Shown: positions 1 through 12,676, counted from the first letter of the stretch. The stretch: DNA of 64,000 bases from Prosopocoilus inquinatus (GCA_036172665.1 CM069870.1:72044212-72108211); one strand, 5' to 3'. Translations and numbers: made by a program. Notes: generated by a model from the letters alone, not told the origin.

Positions 1-110
1 CGACGGCTGGTTCGACTGCGAGGGCGGCTGCCCTTCTTACAGTAGGCACTAAGCCTACCGGAGTCGGGTTCGACTGCCTTCCCATCTTCTTCCGTACGTT
101 ATATAGGCGA
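1..110. repeat. Diverged copy of the 65-bp GC-rich repeat
   Basis: Blocks such as CGACTG, GCGGCT, CCCTTCTTACAGT, GGCACTAA and CGGAGTCG occur in the same order as in the tandem 65-bp units at 9,464-9,612. The homology fades after about position 100. It is a dispersed relative of that repeat, cut by the window edge. No coding meaning is claimed. Confidence 0.6.
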
Positions 111-125
111 AAATCTGTCTATTCG

Positions 126-1483
126 ACTGTTATGACATGTTTCTGTGTTCTCCTTTCGTCACCTGTTGTATTAATTTGTCCCACATATAGCGCGTGTTTT
201 GTTATGAAACGTGAACCGCTTGTAGCTTAGATTTCGCAAGATTGCTGTCTTAATTGTTCTACTTTATTCCTCGCGGAAATTTTTCGTCGCGATACCTTTA
301 CATTTTATAATTATTAATTTTAGGCTAAAAATTAAATCCTTATCGTGACAATACGATGGCGACGTATGTAGATAATGACTAAAGCGCGGATGAAAAAGTA
401 CTTGCATCGGTTTACTGATTATTTCGCTGCACAATCTGCACGATGAGCGCAGAGGTTCAGTGCGCCGCCCGTGCCACGTCGCAAAGCCAACGGCGCCAAG
501 GCAATTTCCCACACTATTTTCTATGTGCAGGCTTACATTTTCGGTAACTACTGCCTGAGGAAACGTAAATAATAATAACTCTAATACTTCGATTTAAGAA
601 TATCGACCATAAACAACGCGAATTTTCCGTACGGACGTTGCTGCGAGAGTACTATTTCATCCTCGCTTTGATAATGACAACTGACCGCATTCGTCTGCTA
701 CAACAATTAATATTAATCGCATCAGCGATGGCGTGAGTTCATTGGTTCGCTAATGATGTGTGATGTATGTGACCAGCTGTAATCGCACAGAAAAAGAGCA
801 TTTTATCAGCCCGACTGTCCAACTACAATCACCATTAATAACGGCGACCAGTCTGGTATTATGGTATGTCTAACCCCGTTCCATTACGAGCGATTATGTA
901 AATTGTCGCGTGCTGCCGCAAGGAGGGACGGGTGCAACGAGCTTGAATTACGTGCAAGACGTCGACGCAAGCTTCGTTCCGCACAGGAAAAAAGAACTTA
1001 AGCGCCGAGATTAAATAAAAATCTAATTTTTTGGCGCGGCGACGTGACGACGTCCAATCCGTTCCACAGAGCCCCCCCGGTTGTATTTAAATTCCGGCGC
1101 TTCTCTTTGATCCTCCTCACCTTCTTGCCGCCGCCGCCTAGCATTACCGTTAACGTCGTGCATTATCCTGCTACTCCTGGGTATTGAAACCCTGTCAGCG
1201 TTAAAACTTATCTACTCCGCGAAGCATAATCCGTTGTTGAAGTCATGTTATTCATCACCCATTGTATGCCTAATATAATTACACAATGTGCCTTGCCAAT
1301 TCAAGTACTGTTTGCTCTAAGGCATTGTGGGAGCCGAGCTTGTGGTAAATAGCGAAGTGTCCGCCGCCTCTGTGCGGCGCGTTCTACAGCGGCGGGGGAA
1401 TCACCTTGTACCCGTTAAGAAATTAATGGCTGATGGAATTGTGCGCCTCGCGCCGGTTGAAAATACATAATTAAAAAATTTGG
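126..1483. other. Gene-free stretch
   Basis: No reading frame with family motifs, RNA gene or clear repeat is seen. The short frame near 264-512 on the minus strand has no recognisable domain. A GC-richer patch at about 1,040-1,160 contains a short GCC run but nothing that can be called. Confidence 0.6.
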
Positions 1484-1492
1484 TTATCTTTA

Positions 1493-1583
1493 CAACTACG
1501 TTATTACTTATGAAAGTAATTTGAAAATCAAGTACAAAAATGGTGTGCCAACTATTGTTTCTGCTTCTAATCATTTAAACTGA
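1493..1583 (+). pseudogene. ORF1 C-terminal remnant of CR1-like copy 1
   Basis: The frame reads ESNLKIKYKNGVPTIVS and ends in TGA at 1,581-1,583. It matches the last residues of the better preserved ORF1 end in copy 2 (12,721-13,017). ORF1 of such elements encodes an RNA-binding gag-like protein. Only about 30 codons remain because 5' truncation removed the rest. Confidence 0.75.
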
Positions 1584-1627
1584 ATTCGCCCAACAAAATT
1601 CCCAATTATATAAAAATATAGTATTAA

Positions 1628-4382
1628 AATTCTCGAGGATTACGCACTAAAACCCATGAATTTTATCTCAACGCGTGTGAACATTTCTTTGATATTATTA
1701 TCATTACTGAATCCTGGCTGAACAACTCAATTACTAATAGTGAATTATTTCCTCCCAATTATGATGTTGTCAGATGTGACAGAAATTATGATGCCTTAAA
1801 TATGTTAACTGGTGGCGGTGTCATTGTAGGCATTTCTAAGAATCTTAAGTTTGAGATGACTGATGCATCTCATTTCTTTGAATCTGTCCCATCGATAGAT
1901 TATATTATTTGCAAATGTCAGCTTTCCACGACTGCATTTTATTTGGCCTCATTTTATATACCACCAAATACATCCGTTAGCGATTATGAGATCTTTCTTG
2001 ATGCACTTGAAGTTTTTTCAACTAACAAACTAATTACTATTATTGGTGATTTTAATCTTCCCAAGTTTGTAGAATTAAATTCAACTTGCCCGAAAGTGCG
2101 TTTGTTGCAAAATTTCTGTGCCTCTCAAGAATTGTTTCAACTAAATAATGTTCTCAATAACGATGACAAATTGCTGGATCTTGTCTTGTCAAATCTTACA
2201 TGTGAACTTGCAGTTACTCATGAAGAAGTACCCTTTGTTTCAGAGGATTCGTATCACCCTGCTCTCGCTCTTACTATTAAGGGTTTGTTCCCTGATGTAT
2301 CTACTTTTCCAGTAGGTCAGATCAAAAGATATAATTTTCGCAGAGCAAATTTCTTTGATCTCTATAATAAACTCCTTAACATTGACCAGACTCCTGTGGA
2401 AACTAACTCTGATGTTAATCTTTGCACTCAATTACTGCATAATATTCTGCATAATATTTTTGATACATCAGTTCCGCAACATATCATTCGTAAATCTGCT
2501 TTTCCTCCGTGGTTTACAGGATCTATTATCGCTAATTTAAAATTAAAGGATAACTAACCGACAGAGATGGGTGACTACAAATAACTTGTTTTATCTCAAT
2601 GAATTTAAACGTTTACGTGCTCTATGTAAAACTCAAATATCTTCTGCCTATAGAACATATATGCGTCAAACGGAAGAGTCTATTTTGTCTAATCCTAAAC
2701 AAATCTTTCAATACGTTCACATGAGACAAGGCACTACTCGGATCCCTAACGAATTATTCTCTGATGATAAATCCTATAATAGTCCCCAGGATATTGTTAA
2801 TGGTTTTGCTGATTTATTTTCTAAAATTTATTTAACTACCTCTGTTTATACAGAATCTGAGGAAGTTCATTCGAATTGTCCTCCTTTTCATCTTTCACCT
2901 GTTACTGAGGATGACTTATTAGAAATAATGGTTAGATTTCCTGATAAAGTTACCGCTGGTGAAGATCTGATTCCCAGTTTCTTGGTTCGTGATGCGAGAT
3001 ATGTACTCGTTAAACCCTCGCTGTATATTATTAACCTCGCCATTACTACATCTTCATTTCCAGATGCTTGGAAACGTGCTAGAGTTACACCTGTTCATAA
3101 AAAGGACGATAAAGCAGTGTTAAAAAACTATCGCCCTATAGCAATCTTAAATAATTTTGCTAAAATTTTTGAGAAAGTTATCTTTCAGCAAATTTTTAAT
3201 AACACTCAATCTTTCATAGCATCTTCTCAACATGGTTTTGTCTCCGGTAGATCCACTACAACGAACTTAGTCACTATAACACAATTTATTTCTGAGCATC
3301 TTGATAAGCAGGGTCAAGTAGATGTTATATATACAGATCTCACTAGTGCTTTGGATACGGTGCACCATGGCATTCTTCTTAAAAAATTAAGTTCTTTTGG
3401 CATGACGTCCTCTGCATTAGGTCTAATGAAGTCATATTTAACAAACAGAATAAATTATGTGTTCTGCAACGGTTACAAATCTTATGAATATTTAGCAACA
3501 TCTGGTGTACCACAGGGCTCTAATTTGGGTCCCTTACTGTTAGTTTTATTCATTAATGATTTGTTGATATCTCTTGAAGACCGAGCTCTAGCCTTTGCGG
3601 ATGATGTTAAAATCTATGCCTCAGTTTCTAGTGTTTCTGAAGGTGCTGATCTTCAACGGTGTCTTGATACTGTTGCTAAATGGTGTTTAAATGATTATTT
3701 AAAGTTGAATATCAATAAATGCTGTGTTGTTACTTACACTAGGAAGTTTCATCCACTAATCGTCGACTATATAATTAATCACCAAAAGCTAACACGTACG
3801 GATTTTACTACAGATCTTGGGGTAAACTTTGATTCCTCACTTAGCTTTTCTGTTCACATACGTAATATAGTTACAACAGCCTCCAAATTATATGGTTTTG
3901 TCTTACGTACGACTAAATATTTTAACAACGTAAATATATTTAAGTGTCTTTTTAATTCATTGGTTGTTAGCAGATTGGAGTACGCTTCGCAAGTTTAGTC
4001 ACCGTTATATAATTGCCATCGTTTGGATATTGAACGTATACAACGCAGATTCCTTAAGTTCCTTACATTTAAAATCAGTGGACAATATCCACCGAGAGGT
4101 ATTGACTATGATTGTCTACTCCTTACGCACAACTTTCAATCACTTAGTCATCGCCGTGATAGACAGGGAGCCCGATTTATATGGAAGGTACTTCATAACC
4201 AAATAGATTGTGGTGAAATTCTGGCTTCTTTAAATCTGCTAGTGCCACGCATTAACTCCAGGTGGGCCAAAACCTTCCACTTGCCAACTGCTAACACTAA
4301 TATGCGCTTAAAATCTCCACTTTACACTATGTGTCGCAATGCTGATGTCTTATATGAAGATATATTCTATGACAACGTTTAA
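1628..4382 (+). pseudogene. Endonuclease/reverse transcriptase (ORF2), CR1-like copy 1
   Basis: ORF2 of a LINE nicks target DNA (APE-type endonuclease) and reverse-transcribes the element RNA. The frame opens at 1,628 with NSRGLRTKTHEF, followed by ITESWLNNS, TGGGVIVGIS and IIGDFNLPKF (endonuclease). RT motifs follow: NYRPIAILNNFAKIFE, QHGFVSGRSTTTNL, SGVPQGSNLGPLL and the catalytic FADDVKIYA. The C-terminal part includes SRLEYASQV and IERIQRRFLKFL. Two lesions are visible: a 1-nt insertion near 2,553-2,565 (the frame changes after LKLKDN) and TAG at 3,996-3,998, where copy 2 has TGG (QVWSP). Full length would be about 918 codons, similar to copy 2. A TAA at 1,625-1,627 sits just before the first conserved residue, exactly as in copy 2. 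Confidence 0.9.
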
Positions 4383-4531
4383 TCTTTCTCTTCATGTTCG
4401 AAGTATTTTATTTTTTTTTTTGTATATATTTTTTGTTAAAGTTATTCTCATTTCGTCCTTTAATTGGGAAATTTCCTGTTGGGCGATTAATATTAATATT
4501 ATTATTATTATTATTATTATTATTATCTTTA

Positions 4532-6818
4532 ACATGCTGTCAAATTGCAAAAAACCTCCATGCGAAGAATAGCCTATTAAAACTTGTTGTTGCTGTTTTT
4601 TTTTTTTAATTATTTTGAAAAATATTTTTACCTTACGAACTGCATCTCGGCTTGGTTCGTGGGGTATGACCAATTTCCTCCAATACAAGTGGGAGTAACA
4701 GTCCTTTTGTATTAGGGTTTATTAAAAAGTTGTTTTGGATAAGAATTTCCTAAATTTGAAAGGGCTAAGAGAGTATACTGGTTGTCTCAATAGGGGAGGC
4801 GACCGGCGATATACTGTTCTTTTAAACAAAGCAAATATTTAAACCTGTAATACACGTTGTTCTTTTACTGTGTGCAAATATTTAAACCCGTAATGCATCA
4901 CCATAAATGGCAACGATTGAACTCATATGTCCTTAATAGAAAGTTAATAATTTTCGAGAAATATGCATTTTCAGATTTTCGCCAAACCGTTTGAGAACTG
5001 CTGGTGTAACTAAGGAATGTATGATGGCTAAGCTCTCGCACGTGCGTCTGCCTGTTTGAACGAAGACGCGAATATAGGTCAGTCGGTCAGTGTTTAACGT
5101 GGTTTAACCTTGTGCATGAACCCTTTTGTGAACGAACTTATATTTGATTCGTATGATGCGTATTAACAGATCGTAATGGCTTTTGTAAACTGGTAAAAAG
5201 ACCTGCCGGAAGTCTCACAGCCGTTTGGCAAATTTCTGCATGTGGAAGGAAACGAATTTTGAAAACTTTCGGCTTACGTGAGTTTATATTCATCTTCACG
5301 AAGTATCAAAAAGAATCGATCTTACAAATTCAGATTCAATCAATTCGATAGGTCAGGGTCAGTATTTCACTTGATCTTGAGCACGAACGACATAAATCTA
5401 ACTAGTGCAATTCAAGAAGTTGTGGTTCGTAATTGCCAAACAAATTAAAAGCGAAGTACAAACAAATTGTAATTGTATTTTTAATAGACTAGTCAAAATT
5501 TGACATTGACTTTTTTCCATGAACCGTAAATAGTAATACTTTCATAGCTAGCAGCGAGATTATAGCAAAAATTGATTTACGTAGGAACATTTTTAACGCG
5601 CTTGCCTAATTGGTGTATAAATTTTCAACGATAGTTGAGATCGTAAAACAAATAAATGTAATATTATTTTGCTCAGTGATTATTATTACGAAAGGCTGCG
5701 TTGAATATCGATTGCGGTATCGGTGGGCGTGTTCATATCGAGAAGAAGGCGTCGTTGACCTAAATATTTTTTTTTCTCGGACATTTCAACAGTTCCAAAC
5801 AAGTGGTACCAACGAAACCTTTTGGCTATGATACGGTAGCCACCAAAAAATACCCTCAGAAGGTAGCATTTCGTGTACTTATACTGAGGTTTCTTTATTT
5901 GCACATAGTAAAAGAACATCCTCTATAGCAAATCGTAATATGGGAGAAAAAAAATTGTAGTCAAATTCCAAGAAAATACTTTGAAGGATTGAGTTGACCG
6001 CAAGGTGACGCAATCCATAGGCTTAACAATAGCAATTAATTTTAGTAACAAAAGTTCAGAATCAGCTGCAGCTTTGACACCGTCGTTGGAAAGCTGAATG
6101 AATTCTGCACAATAATAAAGTAAAATAAAAGCACTCGGTATTGTTTCACTTAATATTAAAAAATATCATAACTTCTGTACTCTTTAACAGAAATTAACGA
6201 AGTTTCACTTGTTTGAAAGGAAATTTTTAGGTTTCCATTCAACAACTCTGGCTAATTTGTGAAAAAGTGGTTAGAGGGCGCTACTTGCAAAAATAGTAGT
6301 TTTCAAATAAATAAATAGTTTCTTTTCTTGTGTAAAAACCCGAAATGATTTTATTTTTTCGTTCTCGAGTTATCGAATATTTTTAGTTTCTACTCTAGTT
6401 ACTTTTCATCGATTTCTTTATTTTTATTGATAATCATAATTGTCGTCAGGAATTTTAATGTTGCCTTTCCTCGACTGTCAAAGAGTTCCTTAATTTTATT
6501 CTGTTTGCAAGTGCTTACCGTTTTTCAACAGAAATTAAATGTTTTGCGTTGTTCAACCTTTTTTCATTTTCTTTTGGTATCTTGTTTTTCGCAAAATGTA
6601 ACGATTGTCTTTTATTTTCTATTTTCCTTTTCTATACCTGTTAATGTTATTTTGAACGTTTATTAATAAACGTTTTTTTTCTTGAGAGAGTCAGCCGACT
6701 GACTGACGAATGACTTTCTTATTATCAATCCATAATCGTGGCTTCCAGCGATGGAAAAGATTTTGATCTTTTTCTGAAAATTTTTGTTACCTAAGGTGGC
6801 AAAATCCATCGTTAGAAA
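4532..6818. other. Gene-free AT-rich stretch
   Basis: No coding family, tRNA or long inverted repeat was found. A short motif of the form AAATATTTAAACCYGTAAT occurs twice, near 4,830 and 4,876. Open frames here (for example 5,610-5,831) are short and have no domain. The segment ends where the large foldback begins. Confidence 0.55.
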
Positions 6819-6820
6819 TA

Positions 6821-7905
6821 CCGGGTGACCCGCGCCATGTGCTCACCCTTCTAGAATCTTTATTTATTAATCGATTAACCTGAATTTTGGAGACGATGAA
6901 CTAAACAAAAAATGGAATTTTCCGACATACTGACAGTCGTCATAGGACTTCCGGTTTCGCCGGAAGTGATATCAACTTTCTTATTTTAAATGGAACACCC
7001 TATATATTTTTACATATTTAAAATCTACGGAGCATTACGAGTCCGAATACGTATCAATTGTTAATGTTGGTTTCCATGACAACGAAAAAAAAAACTTTTT
7101 TATTTTTCAATCTAGAAAGCTATGAATCGCATTTTTTCGATCTAATGCGATTAAGTGTTTCGAAAAAATCACTCCTTTGACGGTATTTTGATTTTTAACA
7201 TTTTTACAGTTTTTGAAATTTTCATTAGCTCTTAACTCATTTTTTCGATAGAACCTCATACGTTTCTTAGCTTAGTTCAACTGAACATTTTTTTCTGAAT
7301 ACGCTGATACGAAATACGTCATATTTTCTTTGAAAATAATTTAAAATAGAGCATGTCTTATTGAAATTTTACACTCCCTTATTTCAAATGACTTTCAAAG
7401 AAAATATGACGTATTTGGTATCAGCGTGCTCAGAAAAAAATGTTCTGTTGAACTAAGCTAAGAAACATATGAGGTTCTATCGAAAAAAATGAGTTAAGAG
7501 CTAATGAAAATTTCAAAAACTGTAAAAATGTTAAAAATCGAAATACCGTCAAAGGAGTGATTTTTTCGAAACACTTAATCGCATTAGATCGAAAAAATGC
7601 GATCCATAGCTTTCTAGATTGAAAAATAAAAGTTTTTTTTTCGTTGTCATGGAAACCAACATTAACAATTGATACGTATTCGGACTCGTAATGCTCCGTA
7701 GATTTTAAATATGTAAAAATATATAGGGTGTTCCATTTAAAATAAGAAAGTTGATATCACTTCCGGCGAAACCGGAAGTCCTATGACGACTGTCAGTATG
7801 TCGGAAAATTCCATTTTTTGTTTAATTTATCATCTCCAAAGTTCAGGTTAATCGATTAATAAATAAAGATTCTAGAAAGGTAAGCACATGACGCCGGACA
7901 CTCGG
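6821..7905. mobile_element. Large foldback (palindromic) element with about 515-bp arms
   Basis: The left arm (about 6,821-7,335) is the reverse complement of the right arm (about 7,393-7,905) with few visible differences; a 57-bp AT-rich spacer separates them. The ends read CCGGGTGACCCG on the left and, on the reverse strand, CCGAGTGTCCGG on the right. A TA dinucleotide flanks both sides (6,819-6,820 and 7,906-7,907), consistent with TA target duplication as in Tc1/mariner-related MITEs. The arms contain CACCCTATATATTTTT and GGGTGTTCCATTT. No transposase is present, so it would be non-autonomous. A transcript through it could fold into a roughly 500-bp duplex. Confidence 0.88.
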
Positions 7906-7907
7906 TA

Positions 7908-8470
7908 TATCATGTAATTAAAGAAAATGAAGTAAGCGTGACCGCGTGAAAACAATTGACGATCGACGTTAACTGATTTAATAAAGTTAACATAGTCCTT
8001 GATATGCCAGACAATCTTTCTTATAAGTTTCTTGCTCTAACTCTATTGATAAGAAAGTTATTACAAAAATGCGGGCAATCCGGTGTAGCACCGACAGCTA
8101 AAATAATCGTAATGTTGGCAACAGCGAAGCGGATATGCGATATGACGACGTACGGTTACGATTGCGCCACCCAGTGATGACGTCGAAATACGTGATTCCG
8201 ATTTGCACTAATGATTCAAATTTGTGTTTGCGTTTTAATACGTGATAGTACGTGGAAATTTTTATGCATCGCTAACTGCATGGAACGTAAAATTTGAGCG
8301 CCACAATTTCGCTTTTTTATTGGGGTTGTTTCTGACGGGGAAAAAGTTTGCGAGGCGTACAATAAAAAGCTTTCAAATCGGGGGTTGTATCACGAATATA
8401 TGGTAATTCGCGGGCGTCCTGGTGGCCGCGCGGTTTCTACCGAATTTTTAATCGAATTAGTCCCGCCTAA

Positions 8471-8503
<33 letters not shown>

Positions 8504-9240
8504 AATCTCAGTCCACTTATTTACAAAAATAAAAAAAATATATCCCACCGACTTCGTTGCCTTTAAATAAATAAATAAAAAAAAACTACGTAATTAGCGG
8601 TTATTTATGCCCCCTGCGCGGCGATATTGCTGCTGCATCTTCCCTGGCCGGAACTTTTTCCATATTTCGCTTGCCTGTCGGCCATCTTAAAATTGTTTAT
8701 GGATCTCGGCATCCGGGACGTCTCCGGCAAACTTATTTAAAGTTAGGCGAGTTTATGTCGTTTACCTGCCCGCTTTGTGTATTGTACGCAGTACGTAGCC
8801 CGTTTCGGTCATGCCCCGCGCTGATAAAATTTGCAGACGAATGTGCGGCGAGCTCGATGTGACCTGCACTTTTCAATTTTAATCCCGGCGAGGACGACGA
8901 AAAATGCGCCTTCTCCATCACGCGAAACTCGAGCAGACACGCGAAGCCCACCCGGTATGAAAAACTACCTTACGGCGACAATGCGAAGTATAAATAATGA
9001 ACGTAACAAGCAATAAAAGAACTTATGAATTACACAAGGTGACTTACGAAAAATTTTCATTTAAAATTTTTAACGAATTCATCACTTTTATATATTTCTT
9101 ACGTGGGCAAATGCCAAGCAAATTATATTCAATGACATTTATTCAACTCCCTTTTATAATTGTTTTTTTTTTTTATTTAGTTGCGTTGCACGCTTACCGG
9201 AGTGGCGTAGGGTTTTCAGAGGGTAAAGCTTAAACACAAA
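7908..9240. other. Gene-free stretch with a CT microsatellite
   Basis: A CT dinucleotide run lies at about 8,471-8,503, followed by short AAAT repeats near 8,560-8,580. No coding family was recognised. The small frames at 8,671-9,016 overlap on both strands without domains. Confidence 0.55.
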
Positions 9241-9463
9241 TGTTTTACAAAAGTTGATACCTTTTATTAATATTGAGTTGAAACTGTTGGGTGGTTTTTT
9301 GTGGGTCAAAACGGGGTGGACTGTGGTTGACCAGGGGTGAAGTTGGCAGCTTCTGGTGGGGGGTTGATAAGAGTGTGGCAGAGAGGCGCCCTACAATCGG
9401 CCTCAGGATGATGGTGATCCCGGGAACAGCGTCCTTGGTGGCTGGGATGGTCCCCTTCTTCGA

Positions 9464-9612
9464 GTTGGCTGGCACTAATGCCCATCGGAGATCAAGCTGT
9501 GCTCGACTGTGCGAGCGGCTCCCCTTCTTACAGTTGGCACTAATGCCCATCGGAGATCAAGCTGTGCTCGACTGTGCGAGCGGCTCCCCTTCTTACAGTT
9601 GGCACTAATGCC
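9464..9612. repeat. 65-bp tandem repeat, about 2.3 units
   Basis: The unit runs from GTTGGCACTAATGCCCATCG to CTCCCCTTCTTACA and is 65 bp long. Two units are essentially identical and a third is partial, ending in GTTGGCACTAATGCCCAGCG at about 9,600. A looser relative (GTCCCCTTCTTCGAGTTGG) precedes it near 9,449, and a diverged one starts the window. It creates a repetitive 105-codon frame that I regard as non-coding. Confidence 0.8.
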
Positions 9613-9762
9613 CAGCGGAGTCGCTCATGGCTCGACTGCTGTTCCAATTTTTTCCCGCAATTTTCGTTTATTCGCGCATTGCGTTTTTCGTAATATACCC
9701 TGTATTCTTTGCATCGCTTGATGTAAACGCTTGCCCCAGTTGCCGCGATTCTACCGATGTTT

Positions 9763-9806
<44 letters not shown>

Positions 9807-9915
9807 GTAGTAGTCGCCCAACAGGAAATACCCAATTACAGGACGAAAAGAAAACAGAACAATATAAATACTAACAATTTAAATACATTTAGTTTAATAA
9901 AATCCTGCAAGCAAA

Positions 9916-12676
9916 TCATAAAGTATCACAAAATATATCATCATATTTTGCATCAGCATTACGGCACGTAGTGTATATAGGTGCTTTAATTAAGATATTA
10001 CTCTTAGCTGTACGCAGATAAAACGTTGTAGACCATCTCGAGTTGAAACGTGGCACCATAAAATTCAAAGGTTCCAAGATTTCGACACAATCAAGTTTGT
10101 AATGAATGACTTTCCAAATAAATCGAGCACCTTGTATTTCCCGACGTTGACTAAGGGATTGAAAATTATGTCTGCGTAGTAGGTCGTCATAGTCAACACC
10201 TCTTGGGGGATATTCCCCAGAGATTTTCAACGAAAGGAATTTAAGAAACCTACGTTGTATACGCTCGATATCTAAACGATAGCAAATGTAATAAGGTGAC
10301 CAGACTTGAGAAGCATATTCAAGTCTGCTAATAACTAAGGAATTGAAAAGACATTTAAATACGTCAATGTTATCAAAGTACTTGACTGTACGAAAGACAA
10401 AACCAAGTGTTTTTGAGGCTGCGGTAACTATATTTTTTATGTGGGGAGAAAAGCTTAGAGTAGAATCAAAAAGCACCCCAAGATCCATTGTGGAGGTTTT
10501 CCTTGTAATTACTTGACCATTTAATTTATAGTCATAGTTAATCGGACTGAGTCTTTTGGTGTACGTTACAGAACAACATTTATTGATGTTTAACTTAAGA
10601 TAATTGTTGGCACACCAATAGTTAATAGTGTCAAGACCCTGCTGTAGCTGAATAGCTTCATGAACAGTCGAAACCGACGCACAAATTTTTAAATCATCTG
10701 CAAACGCAAGCACTCGACATTCAAGAGAGTTTAACAAATCATTTATAAATAAAACAAATAGCAAAGATCCTAAGTTAGAACCATGCGGAACACCAGAGTT
10801 TGCCTGATATTCAAATGATTTGTAGCCATTGTAAAACACATAACTCACTCTGGCTGTTAAATAAGATTTCATAAGATGTAACAACGAAGAAGTCATGCCG
10901 AAAGAGCTAAGTTTCCTGAGAAGGATACCGTGGTGTACCATATCAAAAGCACTAGATAGATCGGTATATACAACGTCAACTTGTCCCTGTTTATTCAATT
11001 GTTCAGAAATAAATTGCGTTATAGTGACTAAGTTCGTAATCGTTGACCTACCAGAAATAAAGCCGTGCTGACATGTAGCAATGTAAGAGAAAGTTTGCCT
11101 GTAAATAAGCTTATATATAAGTTGTTCAAAAATTTTAGCAAAGTTGTTCAAAATTACTACAGGGCGATAATTTTTTATCTGCTCTTTATCACTTTTTTTA
11201 TAGACAGGCGTAATTCTGGCCCTTTTTCAGGTATCCGGGAAAGAAGACGTAGCAATGGCAATATTAATCATATGAAGTAATGGCTTGACAAAAGCATATC
11301 TAGCGTCGTGGACCAAGAAGCTTGGAATTGAATCATCCCCTGCAGTAAATTTAATAGGAAATTTTACCATTATGTTTAATAGTTCTACTTCAGACACAGG
11401 TGGCATATGAAATGGGAGAGAGTTCGAATATATATCATTAAGTTCAATAATTCCAGAATCAGGCAAGTGGATTTTAGAAAACAAATCGGCAAAACCATTG
11501 ACAATATCCTGAGGACAGCTATAAGATCTATTATCATTTACGAATAATTTATTAGGAATCCGAGTAGTGCCTTGCCTCATATGGACATACTGAAAAATAT
11601 TTTTAGGATTAGACATAATGAACTCTTCAGTTCCATGTACGAACGTCTTGTACGCAAGAGACAATTGTGTTTTACATATATTACGCAAGCGCCTAAATTC
11701 ATTATGAAAGTACAAATTATTCGTAGCTAACCATTTCTGACGATAGTAATTTTTTAGCTTCAGGTTTGCAATAATAGATGCTGTAAACCATGGAGGATAG
11801 GAGGATGGACGCGCCTTATGCTGTGGAACAGACTGCTCAATAATGCTATAAAGAATATTATAAAAAAATTTGGTGCAAAGATTAACATCAGAGCAGCATT
11901 CAACAGATGCCCAATCAGCATTGAGAAGATTATTATAGAGTTCCACAAAATTAGCTTTACGAAAATTAAACCTTTTAACCTGAGCAAGAGGAAAGGGATG
12001 ATCTTTATCCAAAGGCAAGCATTTGATTGAAGTAGTGAGAGCAGGATGATGAGAGTCCTCAATAACAAGTGGGTGATCTTCATGCATGACAATAAAATCA
12101 TGGGCAAAATTTGATAGCACTAAATCCAATAATCTATTGCTACTATTTTTTATTTGATTATACTGTGTTAATTCCAGTGAGTTACAGAGATTGTGTAATA
12201 AGCGTACTCTTGGACAGGAAGAATTATTAGGTTCAGCAAATTTAGGAATATTAAAATCACCAACTATAAGTAACGACTTAGTTGATGAAAATACTTCCAA
12301 AGCTTCAAAGAAGAGTTCATAATCATTGACTGACAGATTGGGTGGTATATAAAAAGATGCTAAAAAGAATTCGGAACCAAAAAACTGAAGCTTACAGATG
12401 ACCAAGTCGATTAATGGGATTTGTCCAAAAAAATGAGAAGCATCAATCATTTCAAATTTAAGATAATTAGATATGGCAACAATGACACCGCCACCAGTAG
12501 ATTTATTTAGAATATTGACATTTCTGTCACATCTTACAACATCATATTCAGGAGGAAACAACTCAGCACTGTTAATAGAATCATTCAACCACGATTCAGT
12601 AACAACAATGATCATAATAATACTCACAAGTGTTGAGATAAAATTCATGTGTCTTGGTTCGTAATCCACGAGCATT
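9916..12676 (-). pseudogene. Endonuclease/reverse transcriptase (ORF2), CR1-like copy 2
   Basis: The reading frame starts at 12,676 with NARGLRTKTHEFYLN. A 2-nt deletion near 12,608-12,615 shifts it just before VVTESWLNDS. It then stays open through GGGVIVAIS, IVGDFNIPKF and the long linker until TGA at 11,229-11,227, where the motif SFPDTWKRA requires Trp. RT continues in frame: NNFAKIFE, QHGFISGRSTITNL, SGVPHGSNLGSLLF, the catalytic FADDLKI and SRLEYASQVWSPYY, ending at 9,916. Corrected length is about 920 codons, usual for CR1-like ORF2. VPHGS replaces the usual VPQGS in motif 4, a further change at a conserved site. The enzyme would act in target-primed reverse transcription. Confidence 0.9.

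Larger units (their letters stand above)
1493..4522 (+). mobile_element. CR1-like non-LTR retrotransposon, 5'-truncated copy 1
   Basis: This LINE retains the last codons of ORF1, an endonuclease/reverse transcriptase ORF2, a short 3' UTR and an (ATT)n tail at about 4,487-4,525. The 9-bp word TTATCTTTA lies directly before the 5' end (1,484-1,492) and directly after the tail (4,523-4,531), as expected of a target-site duplication. The 3' UTR shares TTTCGTCC, AATTGGG and CCTGTTGGGCGA with copy 2. Microsatellite tails and this EN/RT type fit the CR1/jockey superfamily, but the exact clade (CR1 or I-like) is not decided. The copy is dead: one frameshift and one nonsense codon interrupt ORF2. Confidence 0.88.

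Noticed and set aside
9464..9612. Regularly repeated GC-rich units that might suggest a CRISPR-like array
   Set aside because: The 65-bp units are directly contiguous, with no spacers or unique inserts, and the context is eukaryotic. It is an ordinary minisatellite.
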